Shown: positions 18,222 to 25,501 of the stretch, piece by piece | Layout: each line of letters starts with the position of its first letter | Numbering within the stretch: position 1 is the stretch's first letter | Source of the DNA: Trichocoleus sp. FACHB-40 | GTDB lineage: Bacteria; Cyanobacteriota; Cyanobacteriia; Cyanobacteriales; FACHB-T130 | Length of the DNA stretch: 64,000 bases | NCBI RefSeq assembly: GCF_014695915.1 | Contig: NZ_JACJPF010000037.1 | Coordinates: 1-64,000 of the forward strand | Direction: 5' to 3' | The notes under the pieces: generated by a model | What the model was told of the DNA's origin: nothing | What the model saw: only the letters and a program-made list of their open reading frames with translations | Database searches by the model: none | Translations under genes and position numbers: made by a program

Positions 18222-18974
18222 ATGTCACAAGCTATTACTATTTCTACTCAAGATATCCTTCATCAAGTCAAGTTATCCTGCCAAATTCCCTCTATTGTCG
18301 AGCAAATAGTTACTCGGAAGATACTAATGGATGCAGCAGCGGAGGCGGGTATCAGAGTGGAGGCTGAAGAATTACAGCAAGCCGCAGATAATATTCGGCT
18401 AATCAGCAAATTGAAGACTGCTGATGAAACCTGGGAATGGTTAAAGAAAAATTGCCTATCTTTGGATGATTTTGAAGAAATGGTTTACACTAACGTGATT
18501 TCTGGGAAATTGGCGCAACATTTGTTTGCAGACAAGGTAGAACCTTGGTTTGTGGAACATCAATTGGATTATGCTGGCGCTGTGATTTATGAAGTGATTT
18601 TAGATGATGAAGATTTGGCGATGGAATTGTTTTATGCTTTGCAAGAGGGGGAAATGAGTTTTCCTGAAGTTGCTCATCAATATATTCAGGATACCGAGTT
18701 ACGTCGTCGTGGAGGATATCGGGGAGTTGTGCGGCGTAATGAGATGAAACCGGAGATTTCTGCTGCTGTTTTTGCTGCTAAACCGCCGCAGGTTCTGAAG
18801 CCGATTGTGGGTGCTAAGGGTGTATATTTGATTTGGGTTGATGAAGTGATTAAACCACAGTTGGATGAGAAGTTGCGTTATCAAATTATTTCTGATTTGT
18901 TTCAGGGTTGGGTGAAGCAGCAGCTTGATAAAATGCAACTTATGACTAATTTTGACTTAGATAAATTGGGTTAG
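18222..18974 (+). CDS. SurA/PpiC-like peptidyl-prolyl isomerase (first copy)
   Basis: 250 aa with a strong AGGAG site before ATG. The N-terminal ~110 residues are helical (SurA-like chaperone part: ILMDAAAEAGIRVEAEELQQAAD), and ~135-235 resemble a parvulin domain ending KPIVGAKGVYLIWVDEV. The usual parvulin tail, GxHIxxV, is altered to GVYLIWV, so isomerase activity is uncertain. No signal peptide is visible, which argues for a cytosolic role, perhaps holding the precursor for modification or export. It is paralogous to the minus-strand gene at 20306. It is last in the export operon and is followed by a strong terminator. Confidence 0.75.
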   Translation: MSQAITISTQDILHQVKLSCQIPSIVEQIVTRKILMDAAAEAGIRVEAEELQQAADNIRLISKLKTADETWEWLKKNCLSLDDFEEMVYTNVISGKLAQHLFADKVEPWFVEHQLDYAGAVIYEVILDDEDLAMELFYALQEGEMSFPEVAHQYIQDTELRRRGGYRGVVRRNEMKPEISAAVFAAKPPQVLKPIVGAKGVYLIWVDEVIKPQLDEKLRYQIISDLFQGWVKQQLDKMQLMTNFDLDKLG

Positions 18975-18998
18975 ATCGTAGTTTATTTTTTTAGTAAA

Positions 18999-19030
18999 AA
19001 ATACACTCTAATAAATATTAGAGTGTATTT
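18999..19030. terminator. Bidirectional terminator between convergent RiPP operons
   Basis: A perfect 15-bp inverted repeat, AAATACACTCTAATA (18999-19013) with its complement (19016-19030), is flanked by A/T runs on both sides. It sits between the plus-strand PPIase stop and the minus-strand precursor stop, so it can end both transcripts. Confidence 0.82.
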
Positions 19031-19061
19031 GTTTAACTACAAAGCTATGAGTATGAGCTAG

Positions 19062-19253
19062 CTAGTACCACCGCTTGGGAGGTAGTATAATAATCCAAGG
19101 GGTACAAAATGGTGTAGAACGAGGTGTAGGGGTAAATATCAAACCTCCTGTCAAATTCATTTCTTCATTTGTTAGATCGTTCAGGTAACTTTCTGAATCT
19201 TGGAATAGTTCAGAACCAGTGGAATAAAGATTGGTAATTTTGATCGTAGCCAT
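19062..19253 (-). CDS. RiPP precursor peptide 1 (double-glycine leader)
   Basis: 63 aa. The leader begins MATIKITNLYSTGSELFQDS and runs through ESYLNDLTNEEMNLTGG; cleavage after GG37 would leave the 26-residue core LIFTPTPRSTPFC plus TPWIIILPPKRWY. The core holds one Ser, four Thr and one Cys, with Pro and bulky hydrophobics, so dehydration and one (methyl)lanthionine are possible. The leader is nearly identical in the other two peptides while the cores are unrelated, the hallmark of a shared modification/export leader. GAAGGA lies 8 bp before ATG. The core ends in aromatic residues, like the other two. Confidence 0.82.
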   Translation of the reverse strand: MATIKITNLYSTGSELFQDSESYLNDLTNEEMNLTGGLIFTPTPRSTPFCTPWIIILPPKRWY

Positions 19254-19263
19254 TGAGAGATTT

Positions 19264-19557
19264 CCTTCTATTTGGAATTTACGAAAAGCTTAGGTAAAGT
19301 CAAACTCTATGCCCAAAATACAGGAGGACGGAAAGGAGGCATCTTTCGGAGTAACCAAGTGTAGTAGATACCACCAGCAACATTCTGTTCTTCATCTGTT
19401 AGCTCATTTAGAAAGCTTTCGGAATCATAGAACAGTTCGCAACCAGTGCTGTGAAGATTGGTAATTTTGATAGTAGCCATTGAAAGATCTCCTTCTATTT
19501 GGAATTTACGAAAAGCTTAGGTAGAGTCAAACTCTATGCCCAAAGTGCAGAAGGGCG
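19264..19557. repeat. 227-bp tandem unit: repeated precursor upstream region
   Basis: About 67 bp upstream of precursor 1 (19264-19331) recurs upstream of precursor 2 (19491-19557) with only a few changes, including TTGGAATTTACGAAAAGCTT and CAAACTCTATGCCCAAA. The two ATG codons are also exactly 227 bp apart, so the gene and its leader region were duplicated as one unit, and the cores diverged afterwards. Confidence 0.8.
19307..19480 (-). CDS. RiPP precursor peptide 2 (double-glycine leader)
   Basis: 57 aa, translated directly from the sequence. The leader reads MATIKITNLHSTGCELFYDS, then ESFLNELTDEEQNVAGG; the core after GG37 is IYYTWLLRKMPPFRPPVFWA (20 residues). The core contains one Thr, no Ser and no Cys, so it cannot form a lanthionine by itself, although the Thr could be dehydrated. 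The one Cys, at leader position 14, replaces the Ser found in the siblings. AGAAGGAGA lies 7 bp before ATG. It arose in tandem with precursor 1. Confidence 0.78.
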   Translation of the reverse strand: MATIKITNLHSTGCELFYDSESFLNELTDEEQNVAGGIYYTWLLRKMPPFRPPVFWA

Positions 19558-19611
19558 TATTGGATGAAAGTTGAGAATTTTGAGATCAGCTATTGAGATG
19601 TTTTTTGCCAT
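19534..19611 (-). pseudogene. Relic of a fourth precursor peptide
   Basis: Between precursors 2 and 3 the minus strand reads ATAGCTGATCTCAAAATTCT, matching the leader start ATGGCTACTATCAAAATTAC, and continues AACTTTCATCC. It then jumps to a close copy of the 3' end of precursor 2 (CCTTCTGCACTTTGGGCATAG against CCTCCTGTATTTTGGGCATAG). An internal deletion has removed most of the leader and core, and the original ATG is now ATA. An ATG 18 bp upstream is in frame and would give 25 aa (MAKNISIADLKILNFHP and a short tail), probably non-functional. Confidence 0.55.
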
Positions 19612-19687
19612 TTAATTTCTTTTAAATCAACCTCCATCTTTAATAGGAGGTTGATTTATGCAAGGGAGGCTTACGTTGTTTTATCGG

Positions 19688-19915
19688 TTACCACCACTTC
19701 TGATTCCTCCCAAAGTTGTAAGTAGCTACAGTGACACGAATAGAAACTTCAGCGCACTTATACCCAGAGCGAATAGCCAAAGTAGTAACAATACCAGGCG
19801 TACCACCACCAGGCAAATTAAGCTCATCATCTGTTAATTCATTAAGGTAGCTTTCGGAATCATGGAACAGTTCAGAGCCAGTAGGATGAAGGTTGGTAAT
19901 TTTGATTGTAGCCAT
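19688..19915 (-). CDS. RiPP precursor peptide 3 (double-glycine leader)
   Basis: 75 aa. The leader begins MATIKITNLHPTGSELFHDS and continues ESYLNELTDDELNLPGG; the core after GG37 is 38 residues: GTPGIVTTLAIRSGYKCAEV then SIRVTVATYNFGRNQKWW. It is longer and more polar than the other cores, with several Thr/Ser and one Cys, so one lanthionine or dehydro residues are possible. GGAGGAG precedes ATG at ideal spacing, the best ribosome site of the three. It is first in the precursor series and lies beyond a terminator, so the peptides probably have their own promoter. Confidence 0.82.
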   Translation of the reverse strand: MATIKITNLHPTGSELFHDSESYLNELTDDELNLPGGGTPGIVTTLAIRSGYKCAEVSIRVTVATYNFGRNQKWW

Positions 19916-20210
19916 TGATAAATCTCCTCCAAAATTTATTATTTTTTGGTGGTTAGACTTTTGCTCGCCTAACTCTTATTAACTATTGAAATTTAATAAG
20001 ATATGGATTGCAATATAAATAATCTACTTAAAAAGACATAATATTATCAATTATAATTTTTCAACCTTAATTTTAGTGGATGTCTTAATTATATTAATGT
20101 TGCATAGACGCATAAAAAGTATTATGGATTCACGTAATAAGGTTAAAATTAAAACAATTTTGTCGGAAAAAACTGGATACCGAGATGGTTTTGCATTTGT
20201 CTATCCAAAC
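19916..20210. promoter_or_regulatory. A/T-rich region, probable precursor promoter
   Basis: No gene is present. The stretch is strongly A/T-rich and lies between the terminator of the modification genes and the first precursor ATG (minus strand), where a dedicated promoter would be expected. I could not assign -35/-10 boxes with confidence. Confidence 0.4.
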
Positions 20211-20248
20211 AAATAAAAATCCTACCCCTGAACTAAATCAGAGGTAGG
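20211..20248 (-). terminator. Rho-independent terminator of the modification operon
   Basis: On the minus strand, CCTACCTCTG, an 8-nt loop and CAGGGGTAGG form a hairpin followed by ATTTTTATTT. It lies 57 bp downstream of the PPIase stop and separates the enzyme genes from the precursor genes, allowing high peptide expression independent of the enzymes. Confidence 0.78.
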
Positions 20249-20305
20249 CATTGCACTCGCAAAGCTTAGCTACCCAGTTGAGAATTCAAAACCTTGATTA
20301 TCTCA

Positions 20306-21064
20306 TTAACGCATTTCAGCACCAACATCAGAACTGCTTGCCGTTTGTAGCCAACCCTGAAACAGTGATTCTAAAACCTGTTCCCTGACTTCATTCAACT
20401 CAGCCGCAAACCACTTCTCAACTCTCAGAATGTGATAACCCAACTTGGTCTGAATAGGCCCAACTACCTCGCCTTCCTTCGCCTCAGCAACAGCCTTCCC
20501 AATCTCCGGTAGCAATTCCGCCAAAAACCGAATCCCCACAAAACCAGCATTTTGTTGCGACTGCTTCCCCTTCGAGTATTCCAAAGCTAACGCACAGAAA
20601 GAAGCATTTTCCACCCGCAGCGCTTGGGCAATTTTCAAAGCTTCTGTCAAATCGCGAACTAAAATCTGAGACAGAGCCACCCGCCGATAATCATCCCGGC
20701 TGGTCATGTAATGATTATCTACCGCTTCCCCGAAAAGATGCTCTTTCAACTTCTGCGTCAGTAAGGATACTCGAATTCCTTTCGACCAATCTTCTACACT
20801 AATTCGCTGTTGTCCCAGCCAAGCCAACGTTTCAGATGCACCTAATAACTTGTTTTCCAAGCGAAAAGCATCCCCCGCCGCTTGCAATTCTTCATCAGAA
20901 ATAGTGATACCAAGCTGTTCGCAAACTGCCAAAATTAAAGCATCCCGTTCAGCCAGTGCTGCTATTTCAACAAATTTGAAAGAATGACGCAGGTAGGCGA
21001 CAACAGCGTCGTCAGTTGCAGCAAAAATTTCTGGGGATAGCAATTTTTCCGAAGTTTCTTGCAT
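20306..21064 (-). CDS. SurA/PpiC-like peptidyl-prolyl isomerase (second copy)
   Basis: 252 aa, paralogous to the 18222 protein. The helical N-terminal region (LILAVCEQLGITISDEELQA) is followed by a parvulin domain with better-kept motifs: VALSQILV, FCALALEYSKG and the closing VVGPIQTKLGYHILRVEKW, which has the typical G-x-H-I of parvulins. No signal peptide is visible. It could isomerise prolyl bonds in precursors (cores 1 and 2 are Pro-rich) or act as a holdase before export. It lies 215 bp downstream of the unknown His-motif gene; a short TTAGGTGCAACCTAA palindrome in that gap may be regulatory. Confidence 0.77.
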   Translation of the reverse strand: MQETSEKLLSPEIFAATDDAVVAYLRHSFKFVEIAALAERDALILAVCEQLGITISDEELQAAGDAFRLENKLLGASETLAWLGQQRISVEDWSKGIRVSLLTQKLKEHLFGEAVDNHYMTSRDDYRRVALSQILVRDLTEALKIAQALRVENASFCALALEYSKGKQSQQNAGFVGIRFLAELLPEIGKAVAEAKEGEVVGPIQTKLGYHILRVEKWFAAELNEVREQVLESLFQGWLQTASSSDVGAEMR

Positions 21065-21279
21065 AGTTTGATCCTGTGAAATTGAGAAATGTATTTTTTC
21101 TGAAAGCTTGCGTAGGAAGGTTTTGTTTCTTTAACCCCACCCTGAAAGGTATGGGCGATAGATATTAGGTGCAACCTAAAACCTTAGATAACTAAGCGCA
21201 ATACAACTTTCTAGTTGAGTATCTGCCGAGCAATTGATTTACAAAAGTAACTAACCTTGCTAGCCTTATCCAATTAGGT

Positions 21280-22458
21280 TTATACTGCCGTCATTGGTGC
21301 TGCCACGATGGACTCGTAAGTAATGTTGGGAAATTCTTGAAGCATGATCTCTCGCTGTTGTTGAGGAATGCGTTGAAAAGCATCAGTCACTACAGTATAC
21401 GCTGCACAAAAACCAGGCATACCTAGCAACTCAGCTGTAAGACCCTGGAAGTAGTCTGGCGATAAATTTGTTATTTTTGAAATCTCTCTCAACCAGCTTG
21501 AGAAATTCTGACCGTGAAGATGCACTTTTAAGTCTAAGTCAAGACGAATTTCCCGTTCAAGAAGACCAATCAGTAGACGAAGCATTATAGATTTTGAAGA
21601 TGAGGGATACCAGCTTGGCACTTCAATCACTGAATGTTGCATTAAGTTCAAGAAAACTTTCTCTGCATACATCGCTTGTGCCTCCAGGAATAAGAACTCA
21701 TTTGGAGACAAAATGTTAGACCATTTTTCGCCATACGCTTGCATTTGCCAAATATGAACAGAGTCATGAATTATATGCCATACGAAAAACTGCGAAGGTC
21801 TGAAAATTCCTGGATCAATTAAAGTAGGACGCTTCAACAATCTCCAACAACGCCAAACTTCAGAGCTCCAACCAATAACCTTGACACACGGGGCGGAGTA
21901 GGGAAAACATCGCTTAGGTAGATATCCTATAAGATGCGTTTCAACTACTTTGCTGAACCATTCAGTGTAGGCTTGTTCGTAGAGAGAAGGGATTTGTAAA
22001 GCCCAATCTGCTGGTATAATATCTGACTCAATCTCCTCTTTAATAGAATTTTCCAAATCAGCTTTAGAGCATTTTAGGAAATCGCAAATCTCGCTTATTC
22101 GAGAAGAGATTATTTGTTCGGATTCATAGTTTTTTTCTATTTGTGGTAACGGAATACAAGAAGAAGCTAAAGGCTGAATTTGAACTTGTTTGGATAAATT
22201 TATGCAGTATTCAGCTAATGCTTTTTGGTTTCCATATGTACTTAAAAGATTAGCCGCACTTCTTAATTTGCGGGCTGCTGCTTCACCTCCAAAGTTTCCA
22301 CAAATGATATTAAAAATACCAATGAATTCTTCCACTTCATTGAATTGATTATTCAATAAAGCAGTTACAGTAATATCATAGAAAGCTTTTGCAGTCCAAG
22401 CACCCTGACCAACTTTTGAGTATTTTTCGAGATAGTTTGTCATGTCTACTGACCTCAT
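21280..22458 (-). CDS. Unknown RiPP-locus protein with H-x3-H-D-x2-H motif
   Basis: 392 aa, not recognised. The most distinctive feature is FFVWHIIHDSVHIWQMQAYG near the middle (~residues 225-245): three histidines spaced H-x3-H-D-x2-H, plausible metal ligands, reminiscent of but not identical to HExxH proteases. A Glu in FLFLEAQAMYAEKVF about 30 residues later could be a further ligand. Trp, Cys and Pro-rich segments (CFPYSAPCVKVIGWSSEVWRCW) precede the motif. No signal peptide or membrane helix is seen. Its position 12 bp behind the 2OG oxygenase, in a run of modification genes, suggests a peptide-tailoring enzyme or leader-binding protein. Confidence 0.7.
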   Translation of the reverse strand: MRSVDMTNYLEKYSKVGQGAWTAKAFYDITVTALLNNQFNEVEEFIGIFNIICGNFGGEAAARKLRSAANLLSTYGNQKALAEYCINLSKQVQIQPLASSCIPLPQIEKNYESEQIISSRISEICDFLKCSKADLENSIKEEIESDIIPADWALQIPSLYEQAYTEWFSKVVETHLIGYLPKRCFPYSAPCVKVIGWSSEVWRCWRLLKRPTLIDPGIFRPSQFFVWHIIHDSVHIWQMQAYGEKWSNILSPNEFLFLEAQAMYAEKVFLNLMQHSVIEVPSWYPSSSKSIMLRLLIGLLEREIRLDLDLKVHLHGQNFSSWLREISKITNLSPDYFQGLTAELLGMPGFCAAYTVVTDAFQRIPQQQREIMLQEFPNITYESIVAAPMTAV

Positions 22459-22470
22459 GTGTTGAAATAT

Positions 22471-23295
22471 TCAGTTCATTCGAGTTCGGAGTAGTAATCT
22501 GTTTAAATCAGTGAATGATGACCTACCATGTAAGAATCTGTGATTGTCAAGAAAGGTAATTTCGTTAGGTAATGATAGAAAACGAAATCGATGAGGACTT
22601 GATTGAATAAAGTTGTTAAGCAAATCAAGATTCTCATGAAAAGCTGCAACTCGATGATCCTCTATTAGAGACAATCCAGCTTTCAGGGTATCGTACCTAT
22701 ATCGAATTAAAGGGCTTTCTGAAACCAGCTTTGCTCTTATGTATGCTGGTTTTGAAGCTTCCTGAAAAACACTTGGAATAGCAATAGGAAAACTTTCGCT
22801 TTTAAGAAATTGGACAACTCTACTTCCCAAATCTGTACACTTTAGCTCTTGGAAAATCTTCCTAAAGTCAACTAATTCTGTATAGCCACCACCGCAATGA
22901 GCTTGGTGTAACGTCATTAAAGCAATGAATCTTTCAGGCTGGTTCCTATATTGGGAATCTGTGTGAAGTGGAGCGTGTTGATTATGTTCAGAAAAGGTCT
23001 TTAGAGCAGAGGTAGATAATTGAGATTTGATTTGCCAAACAAAGTCATTATTGCCAGGATTATGGGGTACTAGAGTACCAATTAAGGAGCAAAGTTGAGT
23101 TAAAAATAGACTTGCACGCTCTAGATCAGAGCTACTTTCTACATCTTGCAAGATTAGGAAGCCGTGTACCTCAACATATCTTCTAATCCAACTGCCTAGC
23201 TCTTTTTGGCAACTAAAATTTTTGACTAAGTATCGATAGTCAAACACATATCTTTGGTCAATCATGCTATGCCCTTCTTGAAATAACTTGTTCAT
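22471..23295 (-). CDS. TauD/clavaminate-synthase-like 2OG-Fe(II) oxygenase
   Basis: 274 aa. The iron site is visible: H-x-D in APLHTDSQYRNQPERF (~110) and the distal His in FLDNHRFLHGRSSF (~255), with an Arg that would bind 2-oxoglutarate in LNRLLLRTRMN at the very C-terminus. The intervening CGGGYTELVDFRKIF matches the TauD-like fold. Such enzymes hydroxylate or desaturate unactivated carbons with O2 and 2-oxoglutarate, so the likely role is hydroxylation of a core residue. The alternative start, M11 (MIDQRYVFDY), is equally plausible. It is 52 bp behind the aldo/keto reductase gene. Confidence 0.82.
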   Translation of the reverse strand: MNKLFQEGHSMIDQRYVFDYRYLVKNFSCQKELGSWIRRYVEVHGFLILQDVESSSDLERASLFLTQLCSLIGTLVPHNPGNNDFVWQIKSQLSTSALKTFSEHNQHAPLHTDSQYRNQPERFIALMTLHQAHCGGGYTELVDFRKIFQELKCTDLGSRVVQFLKSESFPIAIPSVFQEASKPAYIRAKLVSESPLIRYRYDTLKAGLSLIEDHRVAAFHENLDLLNNFIQSSPHRFRFLSLPNEITFLDNHRFLHGRSSFTDLNRLLLRTRMN

Positions 23296-23347
23296 AGCCT
23301 GGAGCTAGAACTTACCAGTTAACAGACCTCTTTTAAGAATCGCCCGC

Positions 23348-24370
23348 TCAATAACCCAAGCAATACAACAACCGTTCCTGTGGAATTTCTGAGACTTTCA
23401 ATCGTTGACGATGTAAATCGCCATACAAATTGAGGTAATCTAATTCAGCAGTTGTCAGCTTGCCCTTTTGGACTCCAGCAATGGCAGCATCAATCTCTTC
23501 CCGGCATTGCCAACCCGTCAAACAGACATCTACGCAGTTTTGGCTCAAAGAATAGCGATACAAATCTGGAACCGAAGGCTGCCAACACCCCGCTGGCAAA
23601 CCAGCAGGAGCATCCCAAAGCGCTCCTGAATGAGAGCCTGTAGACTTAAAAGTGACGATTCCGGGTCGCTTAGCATCTTGGGTATCCAGCTGATTGAATA
23701 CCTGACTTTGGGCAGAACGATGAGCCACATTGTGTCTCACCATCACTACATCTAACAGTGGACTTTGCAACCACTGTCGAGCCAGATTGATATCGTGGAA
23801 AGAAGCACCAATATAACGAACAGCTCCCATTTTTTTTAGGCGTTCAGAAGCGCCAAAAAATCTTTCTATGGTGCGCTGATAAACGGAACTGGCACCTCGC
23901 AAATCCGGGGAAAGCTGCAAGCAGTCTTGGAAAGCTTGCCCATCATTGGAACCTATCCAACCCCAGAACAACACATCGATATAGTCAATTCCCAGTTCTA
24001 CAAACTGGTCTAATAAAGCTGCTAAGGCTACTTCTGGACTCTTGATGTATGTCACCGTTGCCAGCACCACTTTCTCTCGTACCGAGGAACGACGACCACA
24101 CAACTGTCGCAGCGCATCAGCCATCGAACTGTAGATATAGTGGTGCAAGTCGCTGGAGTAAAAAAAGTAGTTAATTCCCTGGTCAAAGGCATACAGGGTA
24201 TCCTCACTAGAAATGCCACCGCCGCCACCCAATCCAAGACAACTAACTGTTAAATCAGTCCTTCCAAGTTTGCGGTAAAACGGCAAATTAGACTCTGGAA
24301 ATTTATTAACGGCATGCTCCACAGCGTCGGATGAAATTACCGAGTTCGAGGAAATATCGGCTATTTTCAT
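23348..24370 (-). CDS. Aldo/keto reductase-fold protein with degenerate active site
   Basis: 340 aa with the AKR fold: FYRKLGRTDLTVSCLGLGGG start, then the barrel strands AFDQGINYF, KVVLATVTY, GIDYIDVLFWG, GAVRYIGASF and LDVVMVRHNV. The classical tetrad appears lost: the Asp of FFDTA is Phe/Tyr (YFFYSSDL), the Tyr position is Leu/His, the Lys of IATK is Val (LATV), and the His of LYLIH is Gly/Trp (VLFWGW). It may therefore act on an unusual substrate, serve as a scaffold or have changed chemistry. It overlaps the upstream gene by 4 bp (ATGA), so translation is coupled to the HopA1-like gene. Confidence 0.8.
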   Translation of the reverse strand: MKIADISSNSVISSDAVEHAVNKFPESNLPFYRKLGRTDLTVSCLGLGGGGGISSEDTLYAFDQGINYFFYSSDLHHYIYSSMADALRQLCGRRSSVREKVVLATVTYIKSPEVALAALLDQFVELGIDYIDVLFWGWIGSNDGQAFQDCLQLSPDLRGASSVYQRTIERFFGASERLKKMGAVRYIGASFHDINLARQWLQSPLLDVVMVRHNVAHRSAQSQVFNQLDTQDAKRPGIVTFKSTGSHSGALWDAPAGLPAGCWQPSVPDLYRYSLSQNCVDVCLTGWQCREEIDAAIAGVQKGKLTTAELDYLNLYGDLHRQRLKVSEIPQERLLYCLGY

Positions 24371-25500
24371 AGGTTTAACGGTGTGTAAATGTTTTCGGAG
24401 TTAGCATTGAGATAGGAACGCTGCCAATCAATACCCAAGAGAGAGAAGTGCTGGAAGACAGCGCTAATCCGACCTTCTGAGGAGTCATCCCCTTTGTGCC
24501 AAGCTTCCAGTAAGCCATTAGCGACAATTTGGCAGCGATTCATCCCAAAACTTTCTTGGGCAGCAAATTTGCAGTCTGGTTCTTCTGCTAATCCCAACCC
24601 TGGTGCAAGTAACTTGGTGAATAAAGGAATTTCTGGCTGAAAATGCACTCTTGCTTGTGTATAAACCGTCAGCAAAACTTGCCGGACTGCTTCATAGTTG
24701 CTTTTCTCAAAGTAAAGAACTCCTGAGTCGTAGCGCCCGTAATCAGTTGGGTTGTATAAGACTTTAAAGGTGAAGGGAAGCGAGATTTTATTCAGCAGAT
24801 GCGTCAGGCTTGCCATGACTGCAACTGCACCTTCAGTAGTTAAATTGAAGTAAACACGCACGGTTTCTGGATGCCCTTCTGGATACTGATGACTTTCTGG
24901 CCCTGCATTGCCAACCGCCATGTAAAATCCGTTTTGGACAAAATTTTTGGGCATCCGAATGGCAACTGAGTCGCCGACAGCGGCAGATTGTTCGGTGGGT
25001 TGGAGATGCTGTTCTCGCTTAATATGCAGAGTCAAACCGCCTTTGGTTACAGCCAGACTACCATCACTCTCCTGCCGTACTACCAACCAACCAAGGTCAA
25101 AGTAACCTTCTCCAGCATTGCTGTCGTGCAATCGCTCGTAAAACGCCAAGTCTACCCCCAAGACAGTATTGTTTTCTAAATCCTGGTACAGTGGCTTGGC
25201 ATCTGAATTTGCGAGGGCTGTTTTCAGGGAGCCGTTGTAATGGATACCGTAAAGAAAACTGCGAAGTTGCAAACTTATGTATCGATTCTGGACTTCTGTT
25301 GGCATTCCCTGAAAGCGGGTTACTACCTCCGATGGAAGTTCCCAAGGTTTGTAATCGGGATGGAGAATGCAGAAGTTGGACTGGATTTGAACTTTGATTA
25401 TGTCTTGCAGAGCATCCAGTATGCGATTGCTTGTTGCACAACCTTCTTGAGTAGGAAGAGAATCTAGTAATTGCATAATACTTGAGTTGTGATTAAACAT
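24367..25500 (-). CDS. HopA1-like protein (class V lanthipeptide/thioamitide type)
   Basis: 377 aa. The core VRVYFNLTTEGAVAVMASLT, then HLLNKISLPFTFKVLYN, and the Tyr-rich YGRYDSGVLYFEKSNYEAV are characteristic of HopA1-family proteins, named after a Pseudomonas effector. In class V lanthipeptide and thioamitide pathways a HopA1-like protein works with an aminoglycoside-phosphotransferase-like kinase, and the pair dehydrates Ser/Thr; the HopA1 member is thought to be the lyase. That exact neighbour lies 1 bp upstream in the same direction, which strongly supports the role. The substrate would be the Thr/Ser residues of the precursor cores. Confidence 0.8.
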   Translation of the reverse strand: MFNHNSSIMQLLDSLPTQEGCATSNRILDALQDIIKVQIQSNFCILHPDYKPWELPSEVVTRFQGMPTEVQNRYISLQLRSFLYGIHYNGSLKTALANSDAKPLYQDLENNTVLGVDLAFYERLHDSNAGEGYFDLGWLVVRQESDGSLAVTKGGLTLHIKREQHLQPTEQSAAVGDSVAIRMPKNFVQNGFYMAVGNAGPESHQYPEGHPETVRVYFNLTTEGAVAVMASLTHLLNKISLPFTFKVLYNPTDYGRYDSGVLYFEKSNYEAVRQVLLTVYTQARVHFQPEIPLFTKLLAPGLGLAEEPDCKFAAQESFGMNRCQIVANGLLEAWHKGDDSSEGRISAVFQHFSLLGIDWQRSYLNANSENIYTPLNL

Positions 25501-25501
25501 T

